The notes under the pieces: generated by a model
Database searches by the model: none
Told to the model about the DNA's origin: nothing
What the model saw: only the letters and a program-made list of their open reading frames with translations
NCBI RefSeq assembly: GCF_016805305.1
Contig: NZ_JAERQN010000011.1
Span: forward strand, 62,001 to 126,000
From: Falsiroseomonas ponticola
GTDB taxonomy: Bacteria; Pseudomonadota; Alphaproteobacteria; Acetobacterales; Acetobacteraceae
Reading direction: 5' to 3'
Length of the DNA stretch: 64,000 bases
Position numbers and translations under genes: made by a program
Shown: positions 1 through 9,573 of the stretch, one piece after another
Layout: every line of letters starts with the position of its first letter
Position numbering within the stretch: the first letter of the stretch is position 1

Positions 1-698
1 AGGATGGGCATCAGCATCGGGAAGGTGATGTGGCGGAAGCGCTGCCAGGGCGTGGCGCCGTCCAGCAGCGCGGCCTCGTAGAGCGAGGGCGAGATGGTCT
101 GGAGCCCCGCCAGCAGCGAGATCGCGACGAAGGGGATGCCGCGCCAGATATTGGCGAAGATCAGCGACCAGCGCGCGGGCCAGGCGGTGTTGATGAAGTC
201 GATGGGCTGCGTCGTGAAGCCCATCTTCATCGCGAGGTAGGAGATGATGCTGAACTGCGGGTCGTAGATCCACCAGAAGGCGATGGCGGACAGCACCGTC
301 GGCACGATCCAGGGCAGCAGGATGATGGCCCGCAGCAGCGACTTCATCGGCAGGTGCTGGTTCAGCAGCAGCGCGAGCCAGAGGCCGAGGCCGAATTTCC
401 CGATGGTCGCGACGCCGGTGTAGAAGACGCTGTAGAAGACCGAGTTCAGGAAGATGGGGTCTTCCATCAGGTACTGGAAATTCTCCAGCCCCACCCAGAT
501 GCCCGGCCGCCCGATGGTGGTGTCCGTGAAGGCGAGCCAGACGCCGAGGCCGAGCGGATAGGTGAGGAAGGTCATCAGCAGCCCGACCGCGGGGGCCAGG
601 CAGACGATGATCAGGAAGGCCTTGTTGTCGAACAGCCGGGCGAGCGCGCCGGGTTGCTGGCGCGTCTTGGTCCAGACGGGCGCGGTGGTGGCGGACAT
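1..698 (-). CDS. CUT1 sugar ABC transporter permease (MalF/UgpA type), partial
   Basis: This is an inner-membrane permease subunit of a carbohydrate ABC importer. The reading frame starts at an ATG at 698 and runs leftwards off the window, so the C-terminus is missing. About 232 residues are visible: a cytoplasmic N-terminus (MSATTAPVWTKTRQQ), a first membrane helix, and further helices ending in the region just after the conserved EAA-type cytoplasmic loop (YEAALLDGATPWQRFRHIT), which contacts the ATPase. It lies 49 bp downstream of the binding protein at 748-2073 and is probably in the same operon. The second permease (MalG/UgpE type) is expected beyond the window edge. The family call is firm; the substrate is unknown. 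Confidence 0.88.
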   Translation of the reverse strand, partial: MSATTAPVWTKTRQQPGALARLFDNKAFLIIVCLAPAVGLLMTFLTYPLGLGVWLAFTDTTIGRPGIWVGLENFQYLMEDPIFLNSVFYSVFYTGVATIGKFGLGLWLALLLNQHLPMKSLLRAIILLPWIVPTVLSAIAFWWIYDPQFSIISYLAMKMGFTTQPIDFINTAWPARWSLIFANIWRGIPFVAISLLAGLQTISPSLYEAALLDGATPWQRFRHITFPMLMPI

Positions 699-747
699 GG
701 TCCCTCCCGGCGGGGAGGGGCCGGCCACGAGGGCCGGCCCCGGTTTT

Positions 748-2073
748 TCAGCGGCGGCGGAAGTAGCGCTGCGCGCGGCGTTCCGCTTCCGCCGCGGCGG
801 CCTGCGGCGTCGCCTGGCCGGAAGCCACGGCCGCGCACATCTGCACCATGACGTAGTCCGCCGTGGCGGCGACCGAACCCTCCGTGATCGGGCCCTTGTA
901 GCCGTTCCAGAACGGGTTGTTCATGGTGTCGCGGAACACGGAGATCTTCGGATCCCGCGTCCAGGTGGCGCTGGCGGCATAGGCGTTCAGCGGCTGCGAC
1001 CAGTAGCCGATATTGGCCTGCAGCCAGGGGTCGTACTGCTCCGCCTCGAACAGGAACTGCAGCAGCGCCTTGGCCGCGTTGGGGAAGCGGCTGTGGCGGA
1101 ACACCATGGCGTTCAGCGTCAGGCCCGCATTCGGCACCGCGTTCAGCGTGCCCTTGGGCATCGGCGTCATCTGCGTGTCCTCGGCGATGTGCCGCAGCGC
1201 CGGGTCGTTCAGCATGGAGAAGTAGAGCGAGACGCCGTTCTGCGTCAGGTGGCATTCGCCGGCGGAATAGGCGCGGTTGTTGCTGATGTCGCCCCAGGCC
1301 AGCGTGCCGGGCACGAAGGTCGGGTAGAGTTCGCGCAGGTAGTTCAGCGCCGCGATGGTCTGCGGGCTGTTGATGCTGACCGCGCCCTGTTCATCGGTCA
1401 GCGAGCCGCCGAAGGACCAGACCAGCCAGTTCGCGAAGGCGTTGCCGTCACCGACCGCATTGCCCAGCGCAAAGCCCGCGGGCTTGTTGATGCGGCGCAG
1501 CGCCTGGCAGAGCCGCAGGAAGCCCGCATGGTCGTCCGGCACGCTGTCGAAGCCGGCTTCCCGCAGCGTGGAGGTACGCCAGATGGCGGGGCCGCCGGAG
1601 GCACCGAAGGGCAGGCTGATCCAGCGGTCGCCGCGCCGGCCATAGGCATTCGCCAGCGGCCGCCAGCCGCCGTATTTCTGGCCGAGATAGGTGGCCACAT
1701 CCGTCACGTCGTGAATCTTCTCCGCGAAGAGGTGCGGCCCCGCGTCGAAGCCCACGATGATGTCGGGGCCCGCGCCGGTGTTCGCGGTGACGGCGGTCTG
1801 CTGGGTGATGTCCTCCCACCCCACGAAGTCCACGCGGACCTCGATGCCGTTCGCCTGGGCGAAGCGCTGGCAGTTGGCGCGCCAGACATCCTCGTCCGGC
1901 TGCACGAAGCGCACGGGGCGCAGCATGCGCAGCGTGGCGCCGCGCTCGATCGGCAGGTTGGGCGGCGTCGCGGGCTGGGTCGCGATCTGCGCCTGCGCGG
2001 CGCCGCCCATGCCGGCGGCGGCGACGGCGCCGGCGGCGGCCAGGCTTTCCCGGCGGGTGATCAGGTTGGCCAT
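748..2073 (-). CDS. CUT1 sugar ABC transporter substrate-binding protein
   Basis: This 441-residue protein is an extracytoplasmic solute-binding protein of family 1 (maltose/glycerol-3-phosphate binding type). The N-terminus has a twin-arginine-like export signal (TRRESLAAAG followed by an Ala/Gly-rich hydrophobic stretch and AQAQ). It contains family-typical segments such as TGAGPDIIVGFD and PFGASGGPAIWRTSTLREAGFD. It sits between the ATPase (58 bp upstream) and the permease (49 bp downstream), so it delivers ligand to that importer. The ligand cannot be read from the sequence; sugars, polyols and glycerol-phosphates are all handled by this family. Confidence 0.9.
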   Translation of the reverse strand: MANLITRRESLAAAGAVAAAGMGGAAQAQIATQPATPPNLPIERGATLRMLRPVRFVQPDEDVWRANCQRFAQANGIEVRVDFVGWEDITQQTAVTANTGAGPDIIVGFDAGPHLFAEKIHDVTDVATYLGQKYGGWRPLANAYGRRGDRWISLPFGASGGPAIWRTSTLREAGFDSVPDDHAGFLRLCQALRRINKPAGFALGNAVGDGNAFANWLVWSFGGSLTDEQGAVSINSPQTIAALNYLRELYPTFVPGTLAWGDISNNRAYSAGECHLTQNGVSLYFSMLNDPALRHIAEDTQMTPMPKGTLNAVPNAGLTLNAMVFRHSRFPNAAKALLQFLFEAEQYDPWLQANIGYWSQPLNAYAASATWTRDPKISVFRDTMNNPFWNGYKGPITEGSVAATADYVMVQMCAAVASGQATPQAAAAEAERRAQRYFRRR

Positions 2074-2131
2074 CTTGTTCTGCTTCCTCCGTGTTGTCGT
2101 TGTTCAGCCAAAGGGGGTCGGGCAGGCGGGG

Positions 2132-3175
2132 TCAGGACAGGCGGTTGCCGTCCGGGCCGAAGAGATGCACGAGCGACAGGTCCGGCATGATGCGGAGCGG
2201 ATCGCCCGGCCGTCCCTGCACCCTTTCACGGAAGGCGCCGATGATCGGCGTCTCCCCCACGCGGACCGTCACCTGGGTCTCGGACCCCGTGGGCTCCACC
2301 AGCACGATCGTGCCCTCGACCCCGTCATCGGCCAGCATCAGGTGTTCCGGGCGGATGCCGTAGGTGGTGGCGTTGGCGGGGGCGTGGGGCGGCAGGGGCA
2401 GCAGCGCGCCGCCATCGGTGCGGAAGCCGCCATCGGTGACGCGGCCGGGCAGCAGGTTCATCGCCGGGCTGCCGATGAAGCCCGCGACGAAGAGGTTGGC
2501 GGGCCGGTCATACAGCGCCAGCGGCGCGCCCGCCTGCTCGATCCGCCCGCCATTCATCACCACGATCTGGTCGGCCATGGTCATGGCCTCGATCTGGTCA
2601 TGCGTCACATAGATCGTCGTCGTCGCCAGGCGCTGCTGCAGCTCCTTGATCTCGGACCGCATCTGCACGCGCAGCTTGGCATCGAGGTTGGAAAGCGGTT
2701 CGTCGAACAGGAAGACCTGGGGGTGGCGCACGATGGCGCGGCCCATCGCGACGCGCTGGCGCTGGCCGCCGGAAAGCTGCCTCGGATACCGGTCGAGCAG
2801 CGCATCGAGGCCGAGGATCTTCGCGGCGCGCTTCACCTCCTCCTCCATCACATCGGCCGGCGCCTTCGCCAGCTTCATGGAGAAGGCCATGTTCTCCCGC
2901 ACCGTCATGTGCGGGTAGAGCGCGTAGTTCTGGAACACCATGGCGATGTCCCGGTCCTTCGGCGGCACGTTGTTCACCACGCGCCCGCCGATCGCGATCT
3001 CGCCCCCCGAGATGTTCTCCAGCCCCGCGATCATGCGCAGCAGCGTCGATTTGCCGCAGCCCGACGGGCCGACCAGGACGACGAATTCGCCATCCGCGAT
3101 CTCGACATCGACACCGTGAAGAATCTTGGTGCTGCCGAAGACCTTCTTCGCCTGCCGCACCGATACAGTCGCCAT
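2132..3175 (-). CDS. Sugar ABC transporter ATP-binding protein, UgpC/MalK family
   Basis: This 347-residue cytoplasmic ATPase energises the adjacent sugar importer. Visible motifs are Walker A GPSGCGKST (about residue 38), the signature LSGGQRQR, Walker B FLFDEPLSNLD and a His-loop in YVTHDQIEAM. They are followed by a C-terminal TOBE-type regulatory region (YGIRPEHL) as in MalK and UgpC. The frame is open for 22 codons upstream, but the ATG at 3175 (MATVSVRQAKKVFG) fits the usual family start and the upstream residues look like leader noise. It is the first gene of the leftward operon and is divergent from the exporter gene at 3361. Confidence 0.92.
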   Translation of the reverse strand: MATVSVRQAKKVFGSTKILHGVDVEIADGEFVVLVGPSGCGKSTLLRMIAGLENISGGEIAIGGRVVNNVPPKDRDIAMVFQNYALYPHMTVRENMAFSMKLAKAPADVMEEEVKRAAKILGLDALLDRYPRQLSGGQRQRVAMGRAIVRHPQVFLFDEPLSNLDAKLRVQMRSEIKELQQRLATTTIYVTHDQIEAMTMADQIVVMNGGRIEQAGAPLALYDRPANLFVAGFIGSPAMNLLPGRVTDGGFRTDGGALLPLPPHAPANATTYGIRPEHLMLADDGVEGTIVLVEPTGSETQVTVRVGETPIIGAFRERVQGRPGDPLRIMPDLSLVHLFGPDGNRLS

Positions 3176-3360
3176 TCGTCGCCCCCCGCGCGCCACTCGT
3201 GCCGGGGCTGCGCGCGGACAGGCTACACACGCCTTTCGCATACGCGCAACCTCGCGCGGTAACCGCGTGGTTCACCTGCGCGCCATGCATGGCCTTCCCG
3301 CTGGACGATGGGTTGGGCCGGGTCTAGCCATGTTGCATCGCAGCATGGAGGCGATCGCGC

Positions 3361-4524
3361 ATGCCGGAACACTACAGGCGCCTGGCGATCCTGCTCGGCG
3401 CGTTGACGGCGCTGGGGCCGCTTGGCGTGGACATGTACCTGCCGGCCTTCCCGGCGATGGGGGCCGATCTCGGCGCGGGCCCGGCGGAGGTGCAGCGCAC
3501 GCTGGCGACCTTCCTGCTCGGCATGGCGCTGGGGCAGCTCGCCTATGGTCCGCTCGCGGACCGGGTGGGGCGGCGCATCCCGATGATGGTCGGCCTCGCG
3601 CTGTTCATCCTGGCCTCCATCGGCTGCGCCCTGGCGCGCTCGGCGGAGTCGCTCGCCTGGCTGCGGCTGCTGCAGGCGCTGGGCGGTTGCGTCGGCACCG
3701 TCGTCTCGCGCGCCGTGGTGCGGGACCTCTGCGACGAACGCGGCGCGGTGCGCATGATGTCGCTGCTGATGCTGGCGATGGGGGCGGCGCCCATCCTGGC
3801 GCCGATGTTCGGCGGCTGGATGCTGCTGGGCTTCGGCTGGCGCGGCATCTTCTGGTTCCTGGCGCTCTACGGGCTGGTGGCGCTGGCGGTGCTGGCGGCG
3901 ACGCTGCCGGAAAGCCTGGCGCCGGAGCAGCGGCGGCGGGACGGGCCGATGGCGGTGCTCTCCACCTACGTCTCCATCCTGCGGGACCGGCGCTTCCTGG
4001 CGCCCGCGCTCGCCTCCTCCGTCCCCATGGCGGGTCTCTTCGCCTATCTCGCGGGGTCGCCCATCGTGCTGATGGACGGGCATGGCCTGACGCCGACGCA
4101 ATACGGCATGGCCTTCGGCGCCAATGCGCTGGCGCTGATCGCGGCCAGCCAGGTGACGGCGCGGCTGGTGCGCCGCCACGCGCCGGCCTGGCTGCTGCCG
4201 CGGGTGCTGGTGGCGCAGGCGGTGGCGGGGGTGCTGGCGCTGGCGGCGGTGCTGTCCGGCCTGCTGGTGCCGCTGCTGGCGGCGCTGTTCCTCTATCTCG
4301 GCCTGCTGGGGGCGACGCTGCCGCTGGCGGGCGCGCTGGCCATGCAGCCCATGGGGCGGGTGGCGGGCAGCGCCTCCGCCCTGATGGGGACGATCCAGTT
4401 CGGCCTCGGCGCGCTGGTCGGCGCGGTGATGGGGGCGATCGGCGGCGGCGGGCTGGCGATGGGCGTGCTGCTGGGCCTGGCCGGCAGCGCGGGGCTTGCC
4501 GCCTACCGCCTGCTGCGGCGCTGA
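3361..4524 (+). CDS. Bcr/CflA family multidrug efflux MFS transporter
   Basis: This 387-residue integral membrane protein has about 12 hydrophobic helices. The start is characteristic of the Bcr/CflA drug:proton antiporters: LGPLGVDMYLPAFPAM in the first helix, then the MFS loop signature PLADRVGRRIPMM. SRAVVRDLCDERGAVRM after helix 4 is another Bcr/CflA hallmark. It most likely expels drugs or small metabolites using the proton gradient. The gene is a single transcription unit, divergent from the sugar ABC operon and convergent with the sensor kinase, with a 4-bp gap. The substrate is not predictable. Confidence 0.9.
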   Translation: MPEHYRRLAILLGALTALGPLGVDMYLPAFPAMGADLGAGPAEVQRTLATFLLGMALGQLAYGPLADRVGRRIPMMVGLALFILASIGCALARSAESLAWLRLLQALGGCVGTVVSRAVVRDLCDERGAVRMMSLLMLAMGAAPILAPMFGGWMLLGFGWRGIFWFLALYGLVALAVLAATLPESLAPEQRRRDGPMAVLSTYVSILRDRRFLAPALASSVPMAGLFAYLAGSPIVLMDGHGLTPTQYGMAFGANALALIAASQVTARLVRRHAPAWLLPRVLVAQAVAGVLALAAVLSGLLVPLLAALFLYLGLLGATLPLAGALAMQPMGRVAGSASALMGTIQFGLGALVGAVMGAIGGGGLAMGVLLGLAGSAGLAAYRLLRR

Positions 4525-4528
4525 GGCA

Positions 4529-6589
4529 TCAGGCGACGGGCAGGGGATCGGCCTCCGCCGCCGGTTCCAGGACGGAAACGCGGGCGAGCGCGACCTGGAT
4601 CTCCACCGTCAGCCCCTCCGGCTGCCAGTGCTGCACCAGGATGCCGCCCAGCTGATCGCGGATGGTGGCGGCCACCAGGCGGCTGCCGAAGCCGCGGCGG
4701 GATGGCGCGCCACCGACCGGCGGGCCGCCCTGTTCCTGCCAGTGCAGCACCAGGTCGCCCGTCGCGGGGCGGACCGACCAGGTGATCGCCAGCCGCCCCT
4801 GCGCCCGCGCCAGCGCGCCATACTTCACCGCATTCGTCGTCAGTTCGTGGAAGGCCAGCGACAGGCTCTGCGCGGCGGAAGGCGCGACGCGCAGCGCCGG
4901 GCCCTGCATCGTCACCGCCGCCTCGCCATCATCCCGCAGCGTGAAGGCCGCGAGTTCGCCGGCGAGCAGCGCGCGCAGCGAGGCGCCCGCCCAGCGCTGG
5001 TCCGCCAGCAGCGTATGCGCCCGCGCCAGCGCCGCCACCCGCCCTTCCACCGCGGCGGCATAGGCATCGAGCGTCGATCGCGGCGTGAGGCGGAGCGCGG
5101 CCTGCACCACGGCCAGCGCGTTCTTGGCGCGGTGGTCCACTTCCCGCGCCAGCAGCGCGCGGCGTTCCTCGGCCTCCCGCCGCGCGGTGATGTCCTGCAC
5201 GGTGCCCGCCAGGCGCAGGGGCCGGCCGGTGCGGTCATGCGCCACCACGCGGGCGCGGCTTTCCACCCAGACCACGCGGCCATCCGGGTGGTGGAAGCGG
5301 TATTCGGCCGCATAGACCTCCGTCGTGCCCTCCGCCAGGCGTTCGAAGGCGTGGGTGACGGCGGGGCGGTCCTCCGCATGGATGCGGTCGGCCCAGCCGG
5401 GATAGGGGCCGACCACCTCCTCCGCCGGCGCGCCGAAGATGGCCAGCGTGCGGGGCGAACGCTGCGCGATGCGGGTGCGGAGATCGACCTCCCAGGTGCC
5501 GAGGTCCGCGGCCTCCAGCGCCACGCGCAGCCGCGCCTCGCTGTCGGCCAGCTGTTCGCTGCGATGGGCAAGCTCCGCCGTGCGCGCCGCCACGCGCTGT
5601 TCCAGGCTTTCGCGCGCCGCCACCGCCGCCAGGTCCGCCCGCCGCACCCGCCAGGCCAGCAGGCCGAGCGCGAGGGTGGCCGGCATGCCGATGCCCAGCA
5701 GCACCGCCACGCGGCGCAGCCAGCGGGCGATGATCACGGCCTGGTCGCGCGCCGCCGCGGCATAGGCCGGCCAGCCTTCCACCGCGCGGTAGATGATCAG
5801 CCGCCGCACGCCATCCAGGGCGGAGGTTTCCAGCGCCTCGATCCGCGGCGGCGCGCCGGCCATGGCGGCCAGGGTGCTGTCCGTGGTGTGGCGGGGCCAG
5901 GGGGGCGGGTCCGGCAGTTCCAGCGTGCGCGCCAGCAGCGTGCCGTCCTGCCGGACCAGCGACAGCACGTCATCCGATGTGCCGCGCAGGCGGCGCAGCC
6001 CGGCGGCCAGGGTGGCGGGGCTGACGGAGATGTTGATGACGCCGTCGAAGGCATCCGGCGGCAGGCCGTTGGCCGTGCCGTCGCGCTTCAGCGTCACGGG
6101 GAAGAAGTCCCGGTTGTTGGCGCGGCCGCGCGCCACTTCGCCGATGCGGGTATCGGGCGCGCCGGCCGGCCGCATGGCGATGTGGTAGGGCCGGTCCGCC
6201 AGGTTCACCGGCGGGGGATCCGCCATGTCGCTCGTCAGCAGGATGCGGCCGGCGCGATCGATGACATAGACGCTGAAGTCGATGCCGTAGCGGTCCAGCT
6301 CCAGCACCTCCCGCGCCCGCGCATGCAGCGCCGCGCGGCCGGCCAGGATCGCCTCGTCCGGCAGGTCCCGCAGCAGCAGCGCGATCTGCTGGCCGCGCAG
6401 GCGGTGCGATTCCAGGCTGGCGCGGGCATATTCGGCGGCCGCGTCCGCGGTGCGCGCGACCTCCGCCGCCGCTTCCTCCCAGGTCGCGGTCCAGGAGATC
6501 CAGGCCCCGACCGCCTGGATGGCCAGCGGCAGCGCCACCGCGGCGGCCAGCAGGGTGCGACGGGGCGCGGCCGCGCCCGCGCTCCTCAC
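4529..6589 (-). CDS. Sensor histidine kinase, HWE family, with periplasmic sensor and PAS domain
   Basis: This is a membrane-bound signalling kinase. Counting from the GTG at 6589 (686 residues), helix 1 is about residues 12-32, a periplasmic Cache-like sensor follows, and helix 2 is about 290-313. A PAS/PAC domain covers about 351-470 (ending LAGTVQDITARREAEE), then comes the kinase core. The core shows the HWE hallmarks: phospho-acceptor His in EVDHRAKNAL (about H486), N-box HELTTNAVKYGAL, and the W-x-E motif in LHWQEQGG. No response regulator is next to it, so it is an orphan. The start is uncertain: the frame stays open to a GTG at 6685 and no strong ribosome site distinguishes the two. 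Confidence 0.88.
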   Translation of the reverse strand: MRSAGAAAPRRTLLAAAVALPLAIQAVGAWISWTATWEEAAAEVARTADAAAEYARASLESHRLRGQQIALLLRDLPDEAILAGRAALHARAREVLELDRYGIDFSVYVIDRAGRILLTSDMADPPPVNLADRPYHIAMRPAGAPDTRIGEVARGRANNRDFFPVTLKRDGTANGLPPDAFDGVINISVSPATLAAGLRRLRGTSDDVLSLVRQDGTLLARTLELPDPPPWPRHTTDSTLAAMAGAPPRIEALETSALDGVRRLIIYRAVEGWPAYAAAARDQAVIIARWLRRVAVLLGIGMPATLALGLLAWRVRRADLAAVAARESLEQRVAARTAELAHRSEQLADSEARLRVALEAADLGTWEVDLRTRIAQRSPRTLAIFGAPAEEVVGPYPGWADRIHAEDRPAVTHAFERLAEGTTEVYAAEYRFHHPDGRVVWVESRARVVAHDRTGRPLRLAGTVQDITARREAEERRALLAREVDHRAKNALAVVQAALRLTPRSTLDAYAAAVEGRVAALARAHTLLADQRWAGASLRALLAGELAAFTLRDDGEAAVTMQGPALRVAPSAAQSLSLAFHELTTNAVKYGALARAQGRLAITWSVRPATGDLVLHWQEQGGPPVGGAPSRRGFGSRLVAATIRDQLGGILVQHWQPEGLTVEIQVALARVSVLEPAAEADPLPVA

Positions 6590-6707
6590 GCCACCGTGAC
6601 TATCCGGGATGCGGGTCGATTCCACATCGCCAAGATGCCGGTTGCGGCGCCGGCCGCAATCTTCCCGCCAGCCGCGCGCGAACACGAATGCGCGCGCGGC
6701 ATCGCCC

Positions 6708-7682
6708 CTATCGCCGGGCCAGGGCTTCCGCCGCCGCCACGATCTTCGCCGTGTCGGGCTTCAGCGCATCCTCCAGCGGCGGCGCGAAGGGCACCGGCAC
6801 GCGGGGCTGGCCGAGCCGCCCCACCGCCCGCAGCGCGCCGGGGCCCAGGCGTTCCACCATCCGCGCCACCACCTCTCCGCCGAAGCCGCCGACGGTCACG
6901 GCCTCATGCGCCACCAGCAGGCGGCCGGTGCGCTCCACGGAAGCGGCCACCGCCTCCTCGTCCCAGGGCCAGAGGGTGCGGAGGTCGAGGATATCGGCCT
7001 CGATCCCCCGCTCCGCCAGCATGGCGCCGGCTTCCTCGACCTGCGGCACCAGGGCCGACCAGGTGACGATGGTCAGGTCGCGGCCCCGGCGCGCGTGGCG
7101 CGCGCGGCCGAAGGGGATGGGATCGATCACCGCCGGCACCTCCCCGGTCACGGGGAAGAGGTTCTTCGGGTCGAAGAACAGCACCGGGTCGTCGCTGCGG
7201 ATGGCGGAGACGAGCAGCCCCGCCGTATCCGCGGGCGTGGCGGGCACGGCGACGACGACGCCCGGGATATGGGTGAACCAGGATTCCAGCGTCTGGCTGT
7301 GCTGCGCGGCGGAATTGCGCCAGATGCCGTGCGGCATGCGCACCACCACGGCGGGCTTGGCCTGGCCGCCGAACATGTAGCGCACCTTGGCGACCTGGTT
7401 CACCAGCTCATCCATCGCGCACATGACGAAGTCGAAGATCCGCATCTCGATGATCGGGCGCGTGCCGACCAGCGCGGCGCCCAGCCCGCCGCCCATGATC
7501 ATGCTTTCGCTGATGGGCGTGGAGACGATGCGGCTGGCGCCGAATTCGTCGAGGAAGCCGCGATACTGGCCGAACAGCCCGCCACGGGCCACGTCCTCCC
7601 CCAGCACCCAGACGGTCGGGTCGCGGCGCATCTCCTGCAGCGCGGCGAGGCGCGCGGCCTCCACGAGCGTGACATTCGCCAT
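6708..7682 (-). CDS. 2-oxoacid/acetoin dehydrogenase E1 component, beta subunit
   Basis: This 324-residue protein is the transketolase-like beta subunit of a ThDP-dependent alpha2beta2 dehydrogenase (pyruvate, acetoin or branched-chain 2-oxoacid type). It carries the family blocks LGEDVARGGLFGQYRGF, ISESMIMGGGLGAALVGTRPI and RNSAAQHSQTLESWFTHIPG, and the C-terminal transketolase domain (DLRTLWPWDEEAV, LVAHEAVTVGGFG). The ATG at 7682 is 2 bp after the stop of the alpha subunit, so the two are translated together. No E2 or E3 subunit lies nearby, so they must be supplied from elsewhere or the electron acceptor differs. The exact substrate is not resolved. Confidence 0.9.
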   Translation of the reverse strand: MANVTLVEAARLAALQEMRRDPTVWVLGEDVARGGLFGQYRGFLDEFGASRIVSTPISESMIMGGGLGAALVGTRPIIEMRIFDFVMCAMDELVNQVAKVRYMFGGQAKPAVVVRMPHGIWRNSAAQHSQTLESWFTHIPGVVVAVPATPADTAGLLVSAIRSDDPVLFFDPKNLFPVTGEVPAVIDPIPFGRARHARRGRDLTIVTWSALVPQVEEAGAMLAERGIEADILDLRTLWPWDEEAVAASVERTGRLLVAHEAVTVGGFGGEVVARMVERLGPGALRAVGRLGQPRVPVPFAPPLEDALKPDTAKIVAAAEALARR

Positions 7683-7684
7683 GG

Positions 7685-8671
7685 TCAATGCGCCTCCACC
7701 GCGCCGCTGTCCTGCACGTCCTCCCAGGCGATGGCGGGGTCGGGCCAGGGGGCGGAAAGGGCGGCTTCCCGCGCATGGGTCATCTCCGCCCGCGCCTCCC
7801 CCTGGATGCCGTCGAGCATCGCGGCCGGCACGCCTTCCGCCAGCAGCCGGGCGCGCAGCCGGCCGATGGGCTCGGCCTCCTTCGCCGCGGCAACGGCGGC
7901 GGGGTCCCGCCAGGCGGCGGGGTCGGTGCTGGTGTGGCCGGTGATGCGGTAGGTGGTGGCGTGCAGCAGGCGCGGCCCGGCGCCGGCGCGGATTTCCGCC
8001 ACCAGCCGCGCCGCGGCCTCATCCACCGCCGCGGCATCGTTGCCATCCACGCTGAGGCAGGGCACGCCCAGCGCCTCCGCCCGCGCCACCACGCCGGGCC
8101 CCGCGGTGACGGAGGCCGTGGCGGTGAAGGCGGCGACGCCGTTATCCTCGCAGACGAAGAGGACCGGCAGCCGGTAGAGCACCGCCCAGTTCAGCCCTTC
8201 CAGGAAGGGGCCGCGATTGATGGCGCCGTCGCCGAAGAAGCAGGCCACGATGCTGTCCTGGCCCAGCAGCTTCAGCCCCTGCGCGGCGCCCACCGCGATG
8301 GGGATGCCGCCCGCCACCACGCCATTGGCACCCAGCATGCCGACGCTGAAATCGGCGATGTGCATGGAGCCCCCCTTGCCTCGGCAATGCCCGCCGGCGC
8401 GGCCGAACAGCTCCTCCATCATGCCGGACACGCCGGCGCCCTTGGCCAGCGCATGGCCGTGGCCGCGGTGGTTGGAGGTGATGCGGTCATCGCGGCGGAG
8501 GTTGGTGCAGATGCCTGCCGCCACCCCCTCCTGCCCGATGGAGACATGCAGGGGCCCGGGGATCTCGCCCGCCTTGTGCGCGGCGAGGGCCGTTTCCTCG
8601 AAGGCGCGGATTCGGCACATGGTGCCGTAGAGCGCGATGAGCCGCGCGCGGTTGTCCCCGCCTGAGGTCAT
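7685..8671 (-). CDS. 2-oxoacid/acetoin dehydrogenase E1 component, alpha subunit
   Basis: This 328-residue alpha subunit of a ThDP-dependent dehydrogenase has the diphosphate-binding motif FFGDGAINRGPFLEGLNWA. It also has the typical flanks HVSIGQEGVAAGI, SNHRGHGHALAKG and GKGGSMHIAD. Loss of CO2 from a 2-oxoacid, or cleavage of acetoin, is the expected chemistry. The ATG at 8671 (MTSGGDNRARL) is preferred over an in-frame alternative start seven codons upstream. It forms a two-gene operon with the beta subunit. It is divergent from the unknown-protein/ThDP-enzyme pair starting at 8764, with 92 bp between the starts, so shared regulation is possible. Confidence 0.9.
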   Translation of the reverse strand: MTSGGDNRARLIALYGTMCRIRAFEETALAAHKAGEIPGPLHVSIGQEGVAAGICTNLRRDDRITSNHRGHGHALAKGAGVSGMMEELFGRAGGHCRGKGGSMHIADFSVGMLGANGVVAGGIPIAVGAAQGLKLLGQDSIVACFFGDGAINRGPFLEGLNWAVLYRLPVLFVCEDNGVAAFTATASVTAGPGVVARAEALGVPCLSVDGNDAAAVDEAAARLVAEIRAGAGPRLLHATTYRITGHTSTDPAAWRDPAAVAAAKEAEPIGRLRARLLAEGVPAAMLDGIQGEARAEMTHAREAALSAPWPDPAIAWEDVQDSGAVEAH

Positions 8672-8763
8672 TGTCCGGTTCCGCTTCCTCAACCGCCCCG
8701 CCGCCAGGCGGGGGGCTTGCGGAGGATGCTTGAGCGGGCGACAGAATCAAGCCGGGGGGAAGC

Positions 8764-9573
8764 ATGGACGTGACGCCGCTGGTCCTGGACAGCGTGACGC
8801 ATCTGTCATCCGGCGCGGCGCGCGGGCGCGTGGCCTGCTGCGCGAGCCATGGCGGCACCTATGCCGCCTGGTACGCCGCGCGCGCCGGCATCGCCGCGGT
8901 GGTGCTGCATGATGCCGGCATCGGGCGGGACAGGGCGGGCATCGGCGGGCTGGACTGGCTGGCGGGGCATGGCGTGCCCGGCGCCACCGTTGGCTTCCGC
9001 ACCGCGCGCATCGGCGATGGCGCGGACATGATGGCGCGCGGCGTCATCAGCTTCGTCAACGCCCCCGCCTCCGCGCTGGGCCTGGCGCCCGGCATGCCCT
9101 GCGCGCGGGCCATGGCGCTGCTGGCGGAAGCGCGCCTGCCGCCGGCGCCCGAGGCCGGGGAGATGGGGGAGGCGCGGCATGAACTGCCGGGCCGCGGCGC
9201 GGTGCGCGTCTTCGCGCTGGATTCGAACGGGCTGGTGGGCCCGGGCGATGCCGGGCACATCGTCGTCACCGGATCGCATGGCGGGCTGCTGGGCGGCAAG
9301 CCGGAGACGGCGGTGAAGGCCGCGGTGCGCGCCGCGCTCTACAACGATGCCGGCATCGGGATCGACCAGGCCGGGATCTCCCGCCTGCCGGCGCTGCAGG
9401 CCCGCGGCATCGCGGGCGCCACGGTCGGCGCGGACAGCGCGCTGATCGGGGACGGGATGAGCACCTGGCGGGATGGCATCATCTCCGCCGTCAATCCTCT
9501 GGCCGCCGCGCGCGGCGGCCGCATCGGACAATCCGCGCGCGACTTCGTCGCCGCCATGCTGGAGCATGATTGA
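8764..9573 (+). CDS. Uncharacterised protein with two tandem copies of an HGG / NDAGIG / IGDG domain
   Basis: I do not recognise a named function. The 269 residues are built from two homologous halves. Half one (about residues 20-105) reads CCASHGG, VVLHDAGIGRDRAGI, GATVGFRTARIGDG, RGVISFVN. Half two (about 160-255) reads VVTGSHGG, ALYNDAGIGIDQAGI, GATVGADSALIGDG, DGIISAVN. Such spacing suggests a pseudo-twofold enzyme or binding protein with conserved His, Asp and Gly loops. There is no signal peptide or membrane helix, so it is probably cytoplasmic. Its stop overlaps the start of the next gene (TGATG), which indicates coupling with the ThDP enzyme. A ligand-binding or accessory role for that enzyme is inference only. 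Confidence 0.8.
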   Translation: MDVTPLVLDSVTHLSSGAARGRVACCASHGGTYAAWYAARAGIAAVVLHDAGIGRDRAGIGGLDWLAGHGVPGATVGFRTARIGDGADMMARGVISFVNAPASALGLAPGMPCARAMALLAEARLPPAPEAGEMGEARHELPGRGAVRVFALDSNGLVGPGDAGHIVVTGSHGGLLGGKPETAVKAAVRAALYNDAGIGIDQAGISRLPALQARGIAGATVGADSALIGDGMSTWRDGIISAVNPLAAARGGRIGQSARDFVAAMLEHD